From: FCB group bacterium
GTDB taxonomy: Bacteria; Fidelibacterota; Marinisomatia; SCGC-AAA003-L08; JACNLC01
Assembly: GCA_013152375.1 (NCBI GenBank)
Contig: JAADGM010000072.1
Coordinates: forward strand, 1-34,599
Length of the DNA: 34,599 nt
Direction of reading: 5' to 3'
The notes beneath the pieces are model-generated. The model saw only the letters and a program-made list of their open reading frames with translations, ran no database searches and had not been told where the DNA came from. Each line of letters opens with the position of its first letter. Position 1 is the first letter of the stretch. Made by a program: the position numbers and the translations under genes. Shown here piece by piece: positions 1 through 7,857 of this stretch.

Positions 1-80
1 ACCGTTGGCATCAATATTCTGCTGATGTAAGAGATAATCCGCAATGAGTCTTCATTAAGAAATCGCTTTTTGACTTTCAT
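1..80 (-). CDS. 5' end of an unidentified gene, cut by window edge
   Basis: An ATG at 80 on the minus strand opens a frame that stays open to the window edge (26 codons, starting MKVKKRFLNEDSLRIISYIS). It begins 7 nt after the TGA of the methyltransferase gene upstream, the spacing expected inside an operon. The visible residues are basic and then hydrophobic, which could be a cytoplasmic tail followed by a membrane segment, but the piece is too short to assign a family. No strong Shine-Dalgarno is visible, so the call rests on position and the open frame. Confidence 0.45.
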   Translation of the reverse strand, partial: MKVKKRFLNEDSLRIISYISRILMPT

Positions 81-87
81 TGTGAGA

Positions 88-813
88 TCATTTAGCTGCC
101 GTCACCATGATGGAGGTCGCTAAAAACGGTATGGAGGTTGTATCATTTTTAAACAGTGTCTTTCTAAAGAATCTCTGCAGCGGCGCCCATTTTATAACAT
201 CCATAGGCGCTGTGATGTAGTGCAGTTCAATATTTGAGAATCCTGCAGAGATCAGGATCTTCAGGATATCTTTTTTCCGGTAAATTCTGGCCTTGGCATA
301 CTTATCGTGCAGCTTTTTCGGCAGCCAGGAAAAGAAGGGCACGCGATTCCATGGGAGGACGGGCAGATAGGCTCCGTGTGTTTCGAAAATCCACCACCGG
401 TTAGGCACAGAGATAGCCACTCGTCCCGAAGGCTTTAGTTTGTGATAGATATTACGAGCCGCCTGATAGTCATCTTTGACATGTTCCAGAACTTCAAAGG
501 AGATGATCCTGTCAAATTCCCGGTCAGGACAAAATTCACCGGTTGCATCCTCCTGCGAATAACTCACGTTGGAAAGCTTCAGGCTCTCTATTTTCTTTTT
601 CAGCTGATCGAGATTCCGTGCATCCACATCAATACCATGACAGATACCAAAATGGCCGGATAACTTGATGAGGCTCCCGCCATTCCCACAACCCACATCC
701 AGTAAGGAGTATGCTTCCCCCGTAAATCCTTCGACCGCTTTTAAAATATTGATCCGTCTTGTGACGATGAAGTCATCATAATCGGCTGTTTTTCCTCTGG
801 CAATCGTTTTCAT
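88..813 (-). CDS. Class I SAM-dependent methyltransferase
   Basis: A 241-residue cytoplasmic protein with the Rossmann-type methyltransferase fold. Motif I (LLDVGCGNGG, about residues 37-46) binds S-adenosylmethionine. An acidic residue follows strand 2 (GIDVD, 60-64), and the motif FEVLEHV (106-112) is typical of the UbiE/Methyltransf_11 and _25 groups. The C-terminal half (PNRWWIFETHGAYLPVLPW) resembles lipid- or glycan-associated methyltransferases, but the substrate cannot be told from sequence. It starts 15 nt after the beta-helix gene stop and is followed within 7 nt by another frame, so it is probably co-transcribed. The family is sure and the substrate unknown. Confidence 0.85.
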   Translation of the reverse strand: MKTIARGKTADYDDFIVTRRINILKAVEGFTGEAYSLLDVGCGNGGSLIKLSGHFGICHGIDVDARNLDQLKKKIESLKLSNVSYSQEDATGEFCPDREFDRIISFEVLEHVKDDYQAARNIYHKLKPSGRVAISVPNRWWIFETHGAYLPVLPWNRVPFFSWLPKKLHDKYAKARIYRKKDILKILISAGFSNIELHYITAPMDVIKWAPLQRFFRKTLFKNDTTSIPFLATSIMVTAAK

Positions 814-828
814 GCAGGATCTGTCATT

Positions 829-3489
829 CTATTTTAACAAAATAAGTTTCCGGGTTTCAACCGTCGGGCCAAGTCTGATCCTGGCCCAATAGATGCCGCT
901 GGCATAATTGACGGCGTTCCAGCTCACGGAATAGTGATTGCCCGGCTGCGTATTCCTGACCAATGTTTCAACCTCTTTACCCTGTAAATTGAAGATGGCG
1001 ATCTCAACGTCCGTTTCATCAGGGATTGTATATTCGATGGTCGTAACGGGATTAAAGGGATTTGGGTAAGCCGCACTGATGGTGGTCCCGGTTGGAATGT
1101 CCTGTATTTCTCCTTCAATACGCCGGCCGGTCCAGTCGCTGATGAGCATGTCCGACACTTGCATATCTCCCTCGTACATCAGAATGGAATCGTTCTGCAG
1201 CGACGCACCTGACGGGCTGAAAAACAGGATAATTCCGCTCTCGCAGTAGAATTCCCAACTCTCCGGAAGCAACACTTCCCTGATTTGAAAATTCCCGCTT
1301 ACCCGGAGTTGTCCTCCGGCTATCGGCCCGTCGGTTTGTAACCGCATCAAATTATCATTTAGACTTAACCTGGCGAATGCAGGTTGAACAGTCGGTATTA
1401 GCCGATCCTGTAAAATCAGATTAATCAGGAGGATAATATCTAAAATATTGATAACTCCATCCTGGTTGAGGTCTGCCAGCACAAACTCACCCCCCGGCAG
1501 GCCACCGTAAATGATATAATTAACCAAAATGATGATATCGAAAATGTTGAGGGTGGCATCATGGTTCAAATCACCGATGAGTCCCGGGACTATGCTTTCA
1601 ACCGCACCCATATCAGGTGCATTCCCGCTATATTCATCCGCCGATAAATCGACGATAACGGTCCCATCAACTTGATAATAATCGGTGCCTGCGTCGATAC
1701 AGGGGGAACCCGTCTGGAGTGAAAAATCACCGTTGTCCGGGTCCATAAACAAGGGGACTGAATTCAGGTTGCCCTCTCCCCAGTTAACATCTCCTGCCCA
1801 ATGGTTGAATCCGGCTTCACCACCCATGACATCAGAATAAGCCATTTCGAGCGCCGCGTAACTGGCAAGATGGATTTGTTCCGGAGTATTATCCCAAATG
1901 ATAGAGTTAACACTCACCACCGGGTCGCTGTTCAAGAGGAATAGCCCTCCTCCTGCACCCCCAGCCGAATTATTAACAACTGTCGTATTTATCAAAATCG
2001 GCCCCGATCCATCGTAAATATATATGCCGCCGCCATCCGTAAGGGTCGTATTGTCTGCAATAATTGAATTTCTGAAAATTGGATCACAGTGATTATCCAG
2101 ATGTACTCCCCCGGCATGAGTCATGGTCGTATTCCCCATAATTATTACGCTGTCCAGTACCGGATTTGAGTGATTCCAGCAGAAGATCCCACCTCCGCGG
2201 GAATAAGCCCAGTTGTTGAGTATCCTGACATTTTGCAAAATAGGACTTGAATAAGCATTCATGACGATACCGCCTCCATCCTCCTGGACAGAGGTATTAT
2301 TGGCCACCACGGTGTTGCTGATGGAAGGGCTTGAATGCACAAGAAAAATACCGGCGCCTTCGGCGCTGCCTCCTCCGTCGGCTGTATTACCGTTAATGTT
2401 CAGGGCCGTCATTAAAGGATTGGAATAACGACAGTATATTCCGCCGCCGAAAAAACCGATATTATCGGTAATGATGAGGTTCTTTAAGGTTGGGTCGGCA
2501 TTATCGCAGAAGATGCCGCCGCCTCTGCCGACGTTCAAATTTCCACCGATATTTCCACTGCCATGCGTGATGGTAAAGCCGCTTAATATTGCTGTGTTGT
2601 TTTCGTCATTCTCAAAAGTTACTACACTGGCCATTTGACCGCCGTCAAGAATGGTCTGATAGATATAATTCGTATCCCCTGTAAAAGTGAACATCGATGT
2701 CAGGAGCAGGTTTTCGCCGTTGAAATTAATATTTTCATAATAAACTCCCGAGTGAACCAGAATGGTGTCGAGTTCCTGTGACACGCCGATGGTATGCTGA
2801 ATGGTCTCGAATGGATTCTCCACCGTTCCCGTTCCGGATTCATCCGAGCCGGTGTTGGCTACATGCCAGATATGGTCACTGGCATAAATGCAACTTCCGT
2901 CATCAATGATATTTTCAGGTTCGTAATTGAGGGCGGTCTGATCCGTGCAGCCCGTGCAGGTTGAACCATCTCCTTCACAGACTCCGCAAATATCAAAGAC
3001 GTTGATCTGACAGTATAAGCTGTCATTTTTATCTAGATAATTGTTCACCCAGCCGCTATATAAATGACAGGCTTCGATTGAGACCGAAGCGTTCCCCCAA
3101 CTATCACCGTCCAGATCCTGCCAAATTGTTTGTGTTTCTTCACAACATTCACCGAGTTCGTCCAATACCCAGGTTCCATCACAGGTGCCGTTACAATCTA
3201 TGATATTTGAAAAACATCCGTCATCCGGGTCATCATCATTTATAACCCAATTTTCATAATCCAGACAGGCAACGGCGGAACTGTCCGGATTCCCAAGGCC
3301 GTCTCCGTCGTTGTCATACCAAACGGTGAAGGGTTCGTCACAACAATCGCCAAAATCGTCTTCAATGCAGGTGATTATTATTTCTTCCGGGGTGTACGGA
3401 AGCCGTTGAATTAAATCATTTGCAGTAATAAAAACTAAACCTGGAAGGCCAGATAGGGTGACTATGATAATTTTTTTATATGTATTCAT
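829..3489 (-). CDS. Secreted parallel beta-helix protein with dockerin and YPNPFNP sorting domain
   Basis: An 886-residue exported surface protein. After a hydrophobic N terminus comes a Cys- and Asp-rich stretch (about 40-200) with calcium-loop-like pieces (DNDGDGLGN, DLDGDSWGN) and a CTDxxALNYxP...DDGSC motif seen in FCB surface proteins. Residues about 205-600 begin with a DUF1565-like lead-in (HVANTGSDESGTGTVENPF) and contain many GGGI(Y/F)C / NNT turns of a right-handed parallel beta-helix (pectate-lyase/PbH1 type). A two-part dockerin-like repeat lies at about 637-693 (GDLNHDATLNIFDI, ADLNQDGVINILDI). The last ~80 residues are a C-terminal sorting domain (AAYPNPFNPVTTIEY ... ASGIYWARI ... 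LLK). No catalytic residues are recognised, so it may be an adhesin or a polysaccharide lyase. The ATG at 3489 has a GCGGGG element a few bases upstream. Confidence 0.85.
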   Translation of the reverse strand: MNTYKKIIIVTLSGLPGLVFITANDLIQRLPYTPEEIIITCIEDDFGDCCDEPFTVWYDNDGDGLGNPDSSAVACLDYENWVINDDDPDDGCFSNIIDCNGTCDGTWVLDELGECCEETQTIWQDLDGDSWGNASVSIEACHLYSGWVNNYLDKNDSLYCQINVFDICGVCEGDGSTCTGCTDQTALNYEPENIIDDGSCIYASDHIWHVANTGSDESGTGTVENPFETIQHTIGVSQELDTILVHSGVYYENINFNGENLLLTSMFTFTGDTNYIYQTILDGGQMASVVTFENDENNTAILSGFTITHGSGNIGGNLNVGRGGGIFCDNADPTLKNLIITDNIGFFGGGIYCRYSNPLMTALNINGNTADGGGSAEGAGIFLVHSSPSISNTVVANNTSVQEDGGGIVMNAYSSPILQNVRILNNWAYSRGGGIFCWNHSNPVLDSVIIMGNTTMTHAGGVHLDNHCDPIFRNSIIADNTTLTDGGGIYIYDGSGPILINTTVVNNSAGGAGGGLFLLNSDPVVSVNSIIWDNTPEQIHLASYAALEMAYSDVMGGEAGFNHWAGDVNWGEGNLNSVPLFMDPDNGDFSLQTGSPCIDAGTDYYQVDGTVIVDLSADEYSGNAPDMGAVESIVPGLIGDLNHDATLNIFDIIILVNYIIYGGLPGGEFVLADLNQDGVINILDIILLINLILQDRLIPTVQPAFARLSLNDNLMRLQTDGPIAGGQLRVSGNFQIREVLLPESWEFYCESGIILFFSPSGASLQNDSILMYEGDMQVSDMLISDWTGRRIEGEIQDIPTGTTISAAYPNPFNPVTTIEYTIPDETDVEIAIFNLQGKEVETLVRNTQPGNHYSVSWNAVNYASGIYWARIRLGPTVETRKLILLK

Positions 3490-3692
3490 GTAAACCCCGC
3501 AATTGACTTAATCAGGGTGGTTAATTTTGAAAACCGGAAGTGATTTCCAACCGGCAGTGTTTTCCGGCAACAAAGTTACCCGACCGGGCCATTTCGATTC
3601 AATCCATTTATCGGAATAAGGGGAAGTCATGCAGTCCGTCCGGTTTTTACTGAACCGTACAATCTGAGGCGATACATTCATCAATGAAATAA

Positions 3693-3732
3693 AAAATCCC
3701 CCGCCTGAAACAATGTTCACGAAGGGGATTTT
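3693..3732 (-). terminator. Rho-independent terminator after the tRNA locus
   Basis: A perfect 9-bp inverted repeat (AAAATCCCC / GGGGATTTT) with a 22-nt loop. It lies just downstream of tRNA-Arg in the minus direction and is followed by a T-rich run on that strand. It fits as the end of the tRNA transcript. Confidence 0.7.
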
Positions 3733-3737
3733 CTCGG

Positions 3738-3811
3738 TACGCCCATAGGGACTCGAACCCCAAACCTCCTGGTCCGTAGCCAGACGCTCTATCCAATTGA
3801 GCTATGGGCGC
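3738..3811 (-). tRNA. tRNA-Arg (anticodon ACG)
   Basis: The full cloverleaf can be drawn: acceptor GCGCCCA/TGGGCGT, D-arm GCTC...GAGC, anticodon stem TCTGG/CCAGG around loop CTACGGA (anticodon ACG), and T-arm TGGGG-TTCGAGT-CCCTA. The 3' CCA is not encoded (ACCG follows), so it must be added by the CCA transferase. It is the last tRNA of the minus-strand locus, followed by a terminator. Confidence 0.95.
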
Positions 3812-3833
3812 TCCAGGCATTTACCATTTTTTG

Positions 3834-3905
3834 TAGCGCATAGGGGAATCGAACCCCTGTTACCGGCGTGAGAGGCCGACGTCCTAACCCCTAGACGAAT
3901 GCGCC
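3834..3905 (-). tRNA. tRNA-Glu (anticodon CTC)
   Basis: An intact cloverleaf: acceptor GGCGCAT/ATGCGCT, D-arm GTCTAGGGGTTAGGAC, anticodon stem TCGGC/GCCGG with loop CTCTCAC (anticodon CTC), and T-arm AGGGG-TTCGATT-CCCCT. CCA is not encoded. It lies 22 nt upstream of tRNA-Arg on the same strand. It is the apparent parent of the degenerate tRNA-like copies in the repeat array immediately upstream. Confidence 0.95.
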
Positions 3906-3976
3906 AATTCTGGTGTCTCACTCAATACAGTTAATCATTAACTGCATGTAAATCCGTTTTCACTTCAAAAAGCATT

Positions 3977-4036
3977 GGCGAACCCCTGTTATCCCGTCCG
4001 CAGGACGGGACGTCCTAACCCCTAGACGAATGCGCC
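3977..4036 (-). pseudogene. tRNA-Glu-like remnant, copy 1
   Basis: On the minus strand the first ~26 nt match tRNA-Glu exactly (GGCGCATTCG...GGAC). The anticodon arm is replaced by CCCGTCCTGCGGACGGG and the 3' acceptor strand is lost. A short TGGCG/CGCCA stem can still close the structure. It cannot decode glutamate because there is no anticodon loop. Confidence 0.8.
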
Positions 4037-4106
4037 AATTCTGGTGTCTCACTCGATACAGTTAATCATTAGCTGCACGTAATCCGTTTTCAAATCAAAA
4101 AGCACT

Positions 4107-4166
4107 GGCGAACCCCTGTTATCCCGTCCGCAGGACGGGACGTCCTAACCCCTGGACGAATGCGCC
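4107..4166 (-). pseudogene. tRNA-Glu-like remnant, copy 2
   Basis: Same organisation as copy 1, with one change in the D-arm (CTAGG to CCAGG on the minus strand). The GC palindrome is intact, and the closing TGGCG/CGCCA stem is kept, with GTGCTTTTTG following it. Confidence 0.8.
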
Positions 4167-4236
4167 AATTCTGGTGTCTCACTCGATACAGTAATCATTA
4201 ACTGCACGTAAATCCGTTTTCACTTCAAAAAGCACT

Positions 4237-4283
4237 GGCGAACCCCTGTTATCCCGTCCGCAGGACGGGACGTCCTAACACCT
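4237..4283 (-). pseudogene. tRNA-Glu-like remnant, copy 3 (truncated)
   Basis: The GC palindrome and truncated T-arm are as in the other copies. About 13 nt of the acceptor 5' strand and D-arm are deleted, so this unit is only 117 bp long. It also carries a C to A change (plus strand) after cgtcctaa, shared with copy 4. Confidence 0.8.
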
Positions 4284-4356
4284 AATTCTGGTGTCTCACT
4301 CGATACAGTTGTCATCAACTGCAGATAATAATCTGATAATCACTTCAAAAAGCACT

Positions 4357-4416
4357 GGCGAACCCCTGTTATCCCGTGCGCAGGACGGGACGTCCTAACA
4401 CCTGGACGAATGCGCC
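4357..4416 (-). pseudogene. tRNA-Glu-like remnant, copy 4
   Basis: Full-length remnant closest to tRNA-Gln. One base of the palindrome is changed (plus strand CCCGTGC instead of CCCGTCC), giving one mismatch in the stem. It shares the cgtcctaaca variant with copy 3. Confidence 0.8.
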
Positions 4417-4474
4417 AATTCTGGTGTCTTATTGAATAAACGACCCGGTTGATACAGCCTTTGGCTGTTTTCTG

Positions 4475-4545
4475 CTGGAGGACTAGGATTCGAACCTAGA
4501 TTGACGGAGTCAGAGTCCGCAGTCCTGCCATTGAACGATCCTCCA
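4475..4545 (-). tRNA. tRNA-Gln (anticodon CTG)
   Basis: Cloverleaf: acceptor TGGAGGA/TCCTCCA, D-arm GTTC...GGAC, anticodon stem GCGGA/TCCGT with loop CTCTGAC (anticodon CTG), and T-arm CTAGG-TTCGAAT-CCTAG. CCA is not encoded. It is the first gene of the minus-strand tRNA locus, just upstream of the repeat array. Confidence 0.95.
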
Positions 4546-4570
4546 AGAATAAGCTGTTAAAAAGCTGGCA

Positions 4571-4599
4571 AATTTAAAAGTATTCGCCGCCATCAGCAA
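4571..4599 (-). promoter_or_regulatory. Candidate promoter of the tRNA locus
   Basis: On the minus strand a TTGCTG (-35-like, 4599-4594) and a TAAATT (-10-like, 4576-4571) are separated by exactly 17 nt. They end 25 nt before the tRNA-Gln 5' end, a normal leader length. The match is by eye only. Confidence 0.35.
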
Positions 4600-4602
4600 A
4601 AT

Positions 4603-4630
4603 AAAAAGCCCGACAGCTGCCGGGCTTTTT
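4603..4630 (-). terminator. Rho-independent terminator after the Cys thioredoxin-fold gene
   Basis: A perfect 10-bp stem AAAAAGCCCG/CGGGCTTTTT with an 8-nt loop, 17 bp downstream of the stop of the secreted thioredoxin-fold gene on the minus strand. The A/T runs on both sides make it potentially bidirectional. It separates that gene from the tRNA locus. Confidence 0.85.
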
Positions 4631-4647
4631 ATTTATGGAATTTCAAT

Positions 4648-6159
4648 TTATTTCATTAGTACAACGCGGGAAGTCTGTGTCATGGTCCCGCTGGTAAGCT
4701 GAATGAAGTAAATGCCTGAAGGAAAATTACCCGCATCCCAGCGGTATGTGTGAGTCCCCACGGACTCAAACCCATCATGGATGACGTCCACGACCTGTCC
4801 CTGCAGGTTCACCGCTGTCATTTTTACATTGCCATCCACAGGAACTGAAAATGTAATCCCGGTTGTGGGATTGAAGGGATTTGGAAAGACACTATCCAGT
4901 GAAAATCCATAGAGGCCGGTCTGGATAATATTATCGGATAAGGATTTGGTTAAGCTCAACTCAGACCCGTCTGCCCCTGCGACGATAATATTCACATCGG
5001 CAGGTGTCAGTCCGGCTCCGCCTTTAATAACAAATTCTGCCTGATTCTGATTAAAAGGTGTATTCAGCATGGAGAAAGCAATCATACGATTGATGCCATT
5101 CTGAAACCTTTGATTCACCGTAATATGGAAATTATCGTTCAGTTCGAAAGGCATTTCATCACCGGAAAAGCCCATTTCAACGCCGCTGAATTCCACATCT
5201 GCCCTGATTGTGACCAGCAGATCGGAACCTTGGGGTGTGAAGTTAACAAAGGCTGTGCCCGACAGGTCATCTGTGGCTCTGGCGAAGTTATTGACAATAA
5301 GATTTATCATCTGGATAACATCCAACACGTTGATCACACCGTCTCCGCTGTAATCGGCATCACCGATGGTGCAGCTGTCAAAATCAGGTGAATTAATACC
5401 GCCACTGAGAATGATATTAACGGTAGTCACGATATCAAGAATATCGATGACCATGTCATCATTGATGTCACCTGCCATGTTGTTGCAGTCGTCACACACA
5501 TCTCCGAGGCCGTCTCCGTCAATATCTTCCTGACCGGGATTATAGTCATTGGGGCAATTGTCATCCTCATTCAGGATGGAATCGTCGTCCATATCAGGAT
5601 TATTTTGCGGACAATCGTCCAGCATCTGCTGGATTTTTTGGTTGGCCACATAAAAATTAGTCTGATTGGCTTTGTAATAAACCTGCATTTCATGTGTCAG
5701 GAAAACGGTACTCGGGATTGCGTTGCCGGTGTTAAACCAGTTGAACATGTGGTCACCGTAGCCATTTCCGTCATTTGTTATCAGGGGATAGCCGGGAGTT
5801 CCCATATCACCCCACTGTTCACAGGTATAAGGTTGGTTCATATCCATGAGTGCTGTCATGATCATCACCTGATCATTATCTTCCCATTCCTGGGCAATAC
5901 TATCGAATTCAGGAATAAACGCAACACAGGGTCCGCACCATGTGGCTGACATATCGATCATGGTAACATACCAGTTTCCGCCGTTTGTTGCTCCATTGAG
6001 ATCGGCAAGACTCAGCATTCCGTCCGGCCAATCGCCATAGCAGACATTAAATTCAACCTGCTGATCGTCCGCCGCAACATAATCATTCAGATTATACACG
6101 GAGGAAAAGGCAAAAGTACAGAACATAAGAAGGAGTATCATTAGGGAGTATTTTTTCAT
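4648..6159 (-). CDS. Secreted thioredoxin-fold protein (Cys form) with dockerin and sorting domain
   Basis: A 503-residue exported protein. It has a signal peptide (1-~20) and a thioredoxin-like domain with the redox site WCGPC (C75, C78). Conserved CYGDWP (40-45) and YTCEQWGD cysteine motifs follow. A TSP3-like calcium repeat (DxDDDSILNEDDNCPND..., about 187-225), a dockerin-like pair (about 228-290) and a C-terminal sorting domain from VFPNPFNPTTG (about 424) to VVLMK complete it. It probably acts as a surface- or periplasm-exposed thiol-disulfide protein. It is the Cys homologue of the two TGA-containing genes just upstream (36-bp gap) and serves as the internal reference for their alignment. 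SD GAGGAACTT precedes the ATG, and a terminator follows. Confidence 0.85.
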   Translation of the reverse strand: MKKYSLMILLLMFCTFAFSSVYNLNDYVAADDQQVEFNVCYGDWPDGMLSLADLNGATNGGNWYVTMIDMSATWCGPCVAFIPEFDSIAQEWEDNDQVMIMTALMDMNQPYTCEQWGDMGTPGYPLITNDGNGYGDHMFNWFNTGNAIPSTVFLTHEMQVYYKANQTNFYVANQKIQQMLDDCPQNNPDMDDDSILNEDDNCPNDYNPGQEDIDGDGLGDVCDDCNNMAGDINDDMVIDILDIVTTVNIILSGGINSPDFDSCTIGDADYSGDGVINVLDVIQMINLIVNNFARATDDLSGTAFVNFTPQGSDLLVTIRADVEFSGVEMGFSGDEMPFELNDNFHITVNQRFQNGINRMIAFSMLNTPFNQNQAEFVIKGGAGLTPADVNIIVAGADGSELSLTKSLSDNIIQTGLYGFSLDSVFPNPFNPTTGITFSVPVDGNVKMTAVNLQGQVVDVIHDGFESVGTHTYRWDAGNFPSGIYFIQLTSGTMTQTSRVVLMK

Positions 6160-6195
6160 AAGTTCCTCAAGTTAGTTGGTTGTTGGGTTTTCGGG

Positions 6196-7749
6196 TTATT
6201 TCATTAATATTGTTTTGACAGTTTTCACCTGATTTCCGGCGATGAGTTTTATGTAATATACTCCGGATGGCAGTGCGGCTGCATTCCAGGTGTAGGCATG
6301 ACTCCCCACCGATTGAAAGCCTTCAAAAACAGTAGCGACCTGTTGTCCCATTACATTGTAGGCGATGAGGCTCACCAGGCCGTCTGTGGCGACTGTAAAA
6401 GAGATTTCGGTCGCAGGATTGAACGGGTTTGGATAGACGCTGTTAATTTCGAATGAATAGGGACCATTTTGTACGGCGTAATCGTCGTAAGTACGCGTCA
6501 GCTCCATAGCATCCCCTGAAGAACTGCCAACCACGATATAGATGTTATCGGGGTTCAGCCGGCCTGAACTATCTAAAGTGAGTTCTACCAGGTGGCTGTC
6601 AAAAGGGTTATTCAGCATTGAATATCCCACCAGTCGGAAAACTCCATCGGTAGTAGCTGACATCAGCTGTATGTGGCTGTTGTCTTTCAACTCGACCCCT
6701 GAAATTTCAGAATTGACTGCGGCAAGTTCAATGCCGCTGATATCCACATCCGAGTGAATGGTGATGTGCATCTGCTCATCCCGGGTGTAGAAATTGACCG
6801 TGGCTTTCCCCTGGTCAAAAAGCTCGACAGCGCGCTCAGATCCGTTAACAATGACATTGATAATCTGTATCACATCGAGGATGTTAATGATCCCGTCCGA
6901 GTTGAAATCAGCGTCCGATTTGGCACAATCCGTATAATCCGGTGAGCCTATACCACCTGCCAGAATCATGTTCACGACCGTAACGATATCCAAAATATCA
7001 ATGGCCATATCGTCATTCACATCGCCGGCAAAATTGCTGCAGTCATCACAGGCGTCTCCCAGACCGTCTCCGTCCGAATCCATCTGATCCGGGTTATAGT
7101 CGTTGGGACAGTTATCATTTACGTTTTCAATCCCGTCTCCATCCATATCAACATTACTGCAGGGTTCACATTCATCCAGTAATTGCTGAATAAAATCATC
7201 CGAATTGCCGCCGACACAACCGTCGATGTTATAGCATTCCGATTCCCAGTTGCTGTTGTTGGTGTAAGTCCAGGTTTTGGCCCTGACCCGCATCTCATGA
7301 TCAATGATAACATAGGATGGCCAGGCATTGTAGTGGTCGTGAAACCAGTTAAAAAAAGTATGGTCCGGATCGTCAATGATAACCGGAATACCGGGTTCCC
7401 AGAAATCACCCCATTGTTCACATGTATAGGGCTGCCCGATATCTGAAAGTGTATTTAAGAATTTTACGTGAGGATTATCTTCCCAACTCATCGCATGATT
7501 GTCCATCGGCCCGATGTCACTAAAACAGGTGCTTCACCAACTGGCTGCCATATCGATAAATAAAATATAATAATCACCGCCATTAACGGCACCATTGAAA
7601 TCGGCTAAGGTCAATTGGCCGCCGGGATAATCTCCATAGCAGGTATCAAAGACCTGATTTTGATGATTGTCACTGATAATATCTCCGGCATTGTAGGTTT
7701 GAGAAAGTGCAAAAAACAGGAACGGGATCAAAAGTAGTGTTTTTTTCAT
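6196..7749 (-). CDS. Putative selenoprotein: secreted thioredoxin-fold/dockerin protein, in-frame TGA at residue 72
   Basis: Read through the TGA at 7536-7534, the gene encodes 517 residues: signal peptide (MKKTLLLIPFLFFALSQ), thioredoxin-like domain, TSP3-like repeat (about 200-238), dockerin pair (about 242-301) and YPNPFNP sorting domain (about 437-517). The TGA replaces the first active-site cysteine: AASW-TGA-STC, against SATWCGPC in the neighbouring paralogue, with the resolving Cys at 75. The frame is open on both sides and homology continues without shift or gap (IGPMDNHA..., YTCEQWGD, DHEMRV). The ATG at 7749 is chosen because AAGGAGAACACA precedes it; a longer open frame to 7818 lacks this. 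The likely product has a U-x-x-C redox site. A gene caller would split it into two. The alternative is a pseudogene with one nonsense change. Confidence 0.72.
7504..7516 (-). promoter_or_regulatory. Candidate bacterial SECIS hairpin (second TGA gene)
   Basis: Starting 18 nt after the TGA at 7534, the minus strand reads CATCG-GGC-CGATG, a 5-bp stem with a 3-nt loop beginning with G. The loop G is about 22 nt past the TGA. This fits published bacterial SECIS rules (short upper stem, small loop with G in its first two positions, 16-37 nt from the UGA). Confidence 0.5.
7534..7536 (-). other. In-frame TGA, candidate selenocysteine codon
   Basis: This TGA is flanked by TGG (Trp) and AGC-ACC-TGT (Ser-Thr-Cys) and aligns with the first Cys codon of the WCGPC site in the paralogue at 4648-6159. 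Confidence 0.7.
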
Positions 7750-7857
7750 TGTGTTCTCCTTGTTAAGGATTGTGAATCCGTTGACAAAGTAATTTAATGC
7801 CCTATCGGCACACGCCAATTTACACCGTTACAATGATTTTCTCAAACCCCGATTCCT

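Larger units (their letters stand above)
3906..4430 (-). repeat. Tandem array of ~130-bp tRNA-Glu-derived repeats
   Basis: The landmark aattctggtgtct recurs at 3906, 4037, 4167, 4284 and 4417, giving spacings of 131, 130, 117 and 133 bp. Each unit, read on the minus strand, holds the 5' part of tRNA-Glu (acceptor 5' strand and D-arm). A GC palindrome CCCGTCC-TGC-GGACGGG sits where the anticodon arm should be. A truncated T-arm (AGGGGTTCGCCA) and a run of five T follow. Between the tRNA-like parts is a conserved ~70-bp spacer with its own dyad (CAGTTAA-TCA-TTAACTG). No protein-coding frame is apparent. Confidence 0.9.

Noticed and set aside
3508-3720. 70-codon minus-strand open frame after the tRNA-Arg gene
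   Set aside because: It starts within the loop of the tRNA-locus terminator, has no Shine-Dalgarno and no recognisable protein features.
3906-4430. CRISPR array
   Set aside because: Units are ~130 bp, the spacers are near-identical to each other, and each unit contains a tRNA-Glu remnant; this is a tandem repeat, not CRISPR.
4454-4471. Hairpin ACAGCC-TTT-GGCTGT with TTTT as a terminator
   Set aside because: Its T-run is on the plus strand, where there is no gene upstream; in the minus orientation of the tRNA locus it would not terminate.
7750-7818. Upstream extension of the second TGA gene (MACADRALNYF...)
   Set aside because: The extension hides the signal peptide; the ATG at 7749 has AAGGAG at proper spacing.
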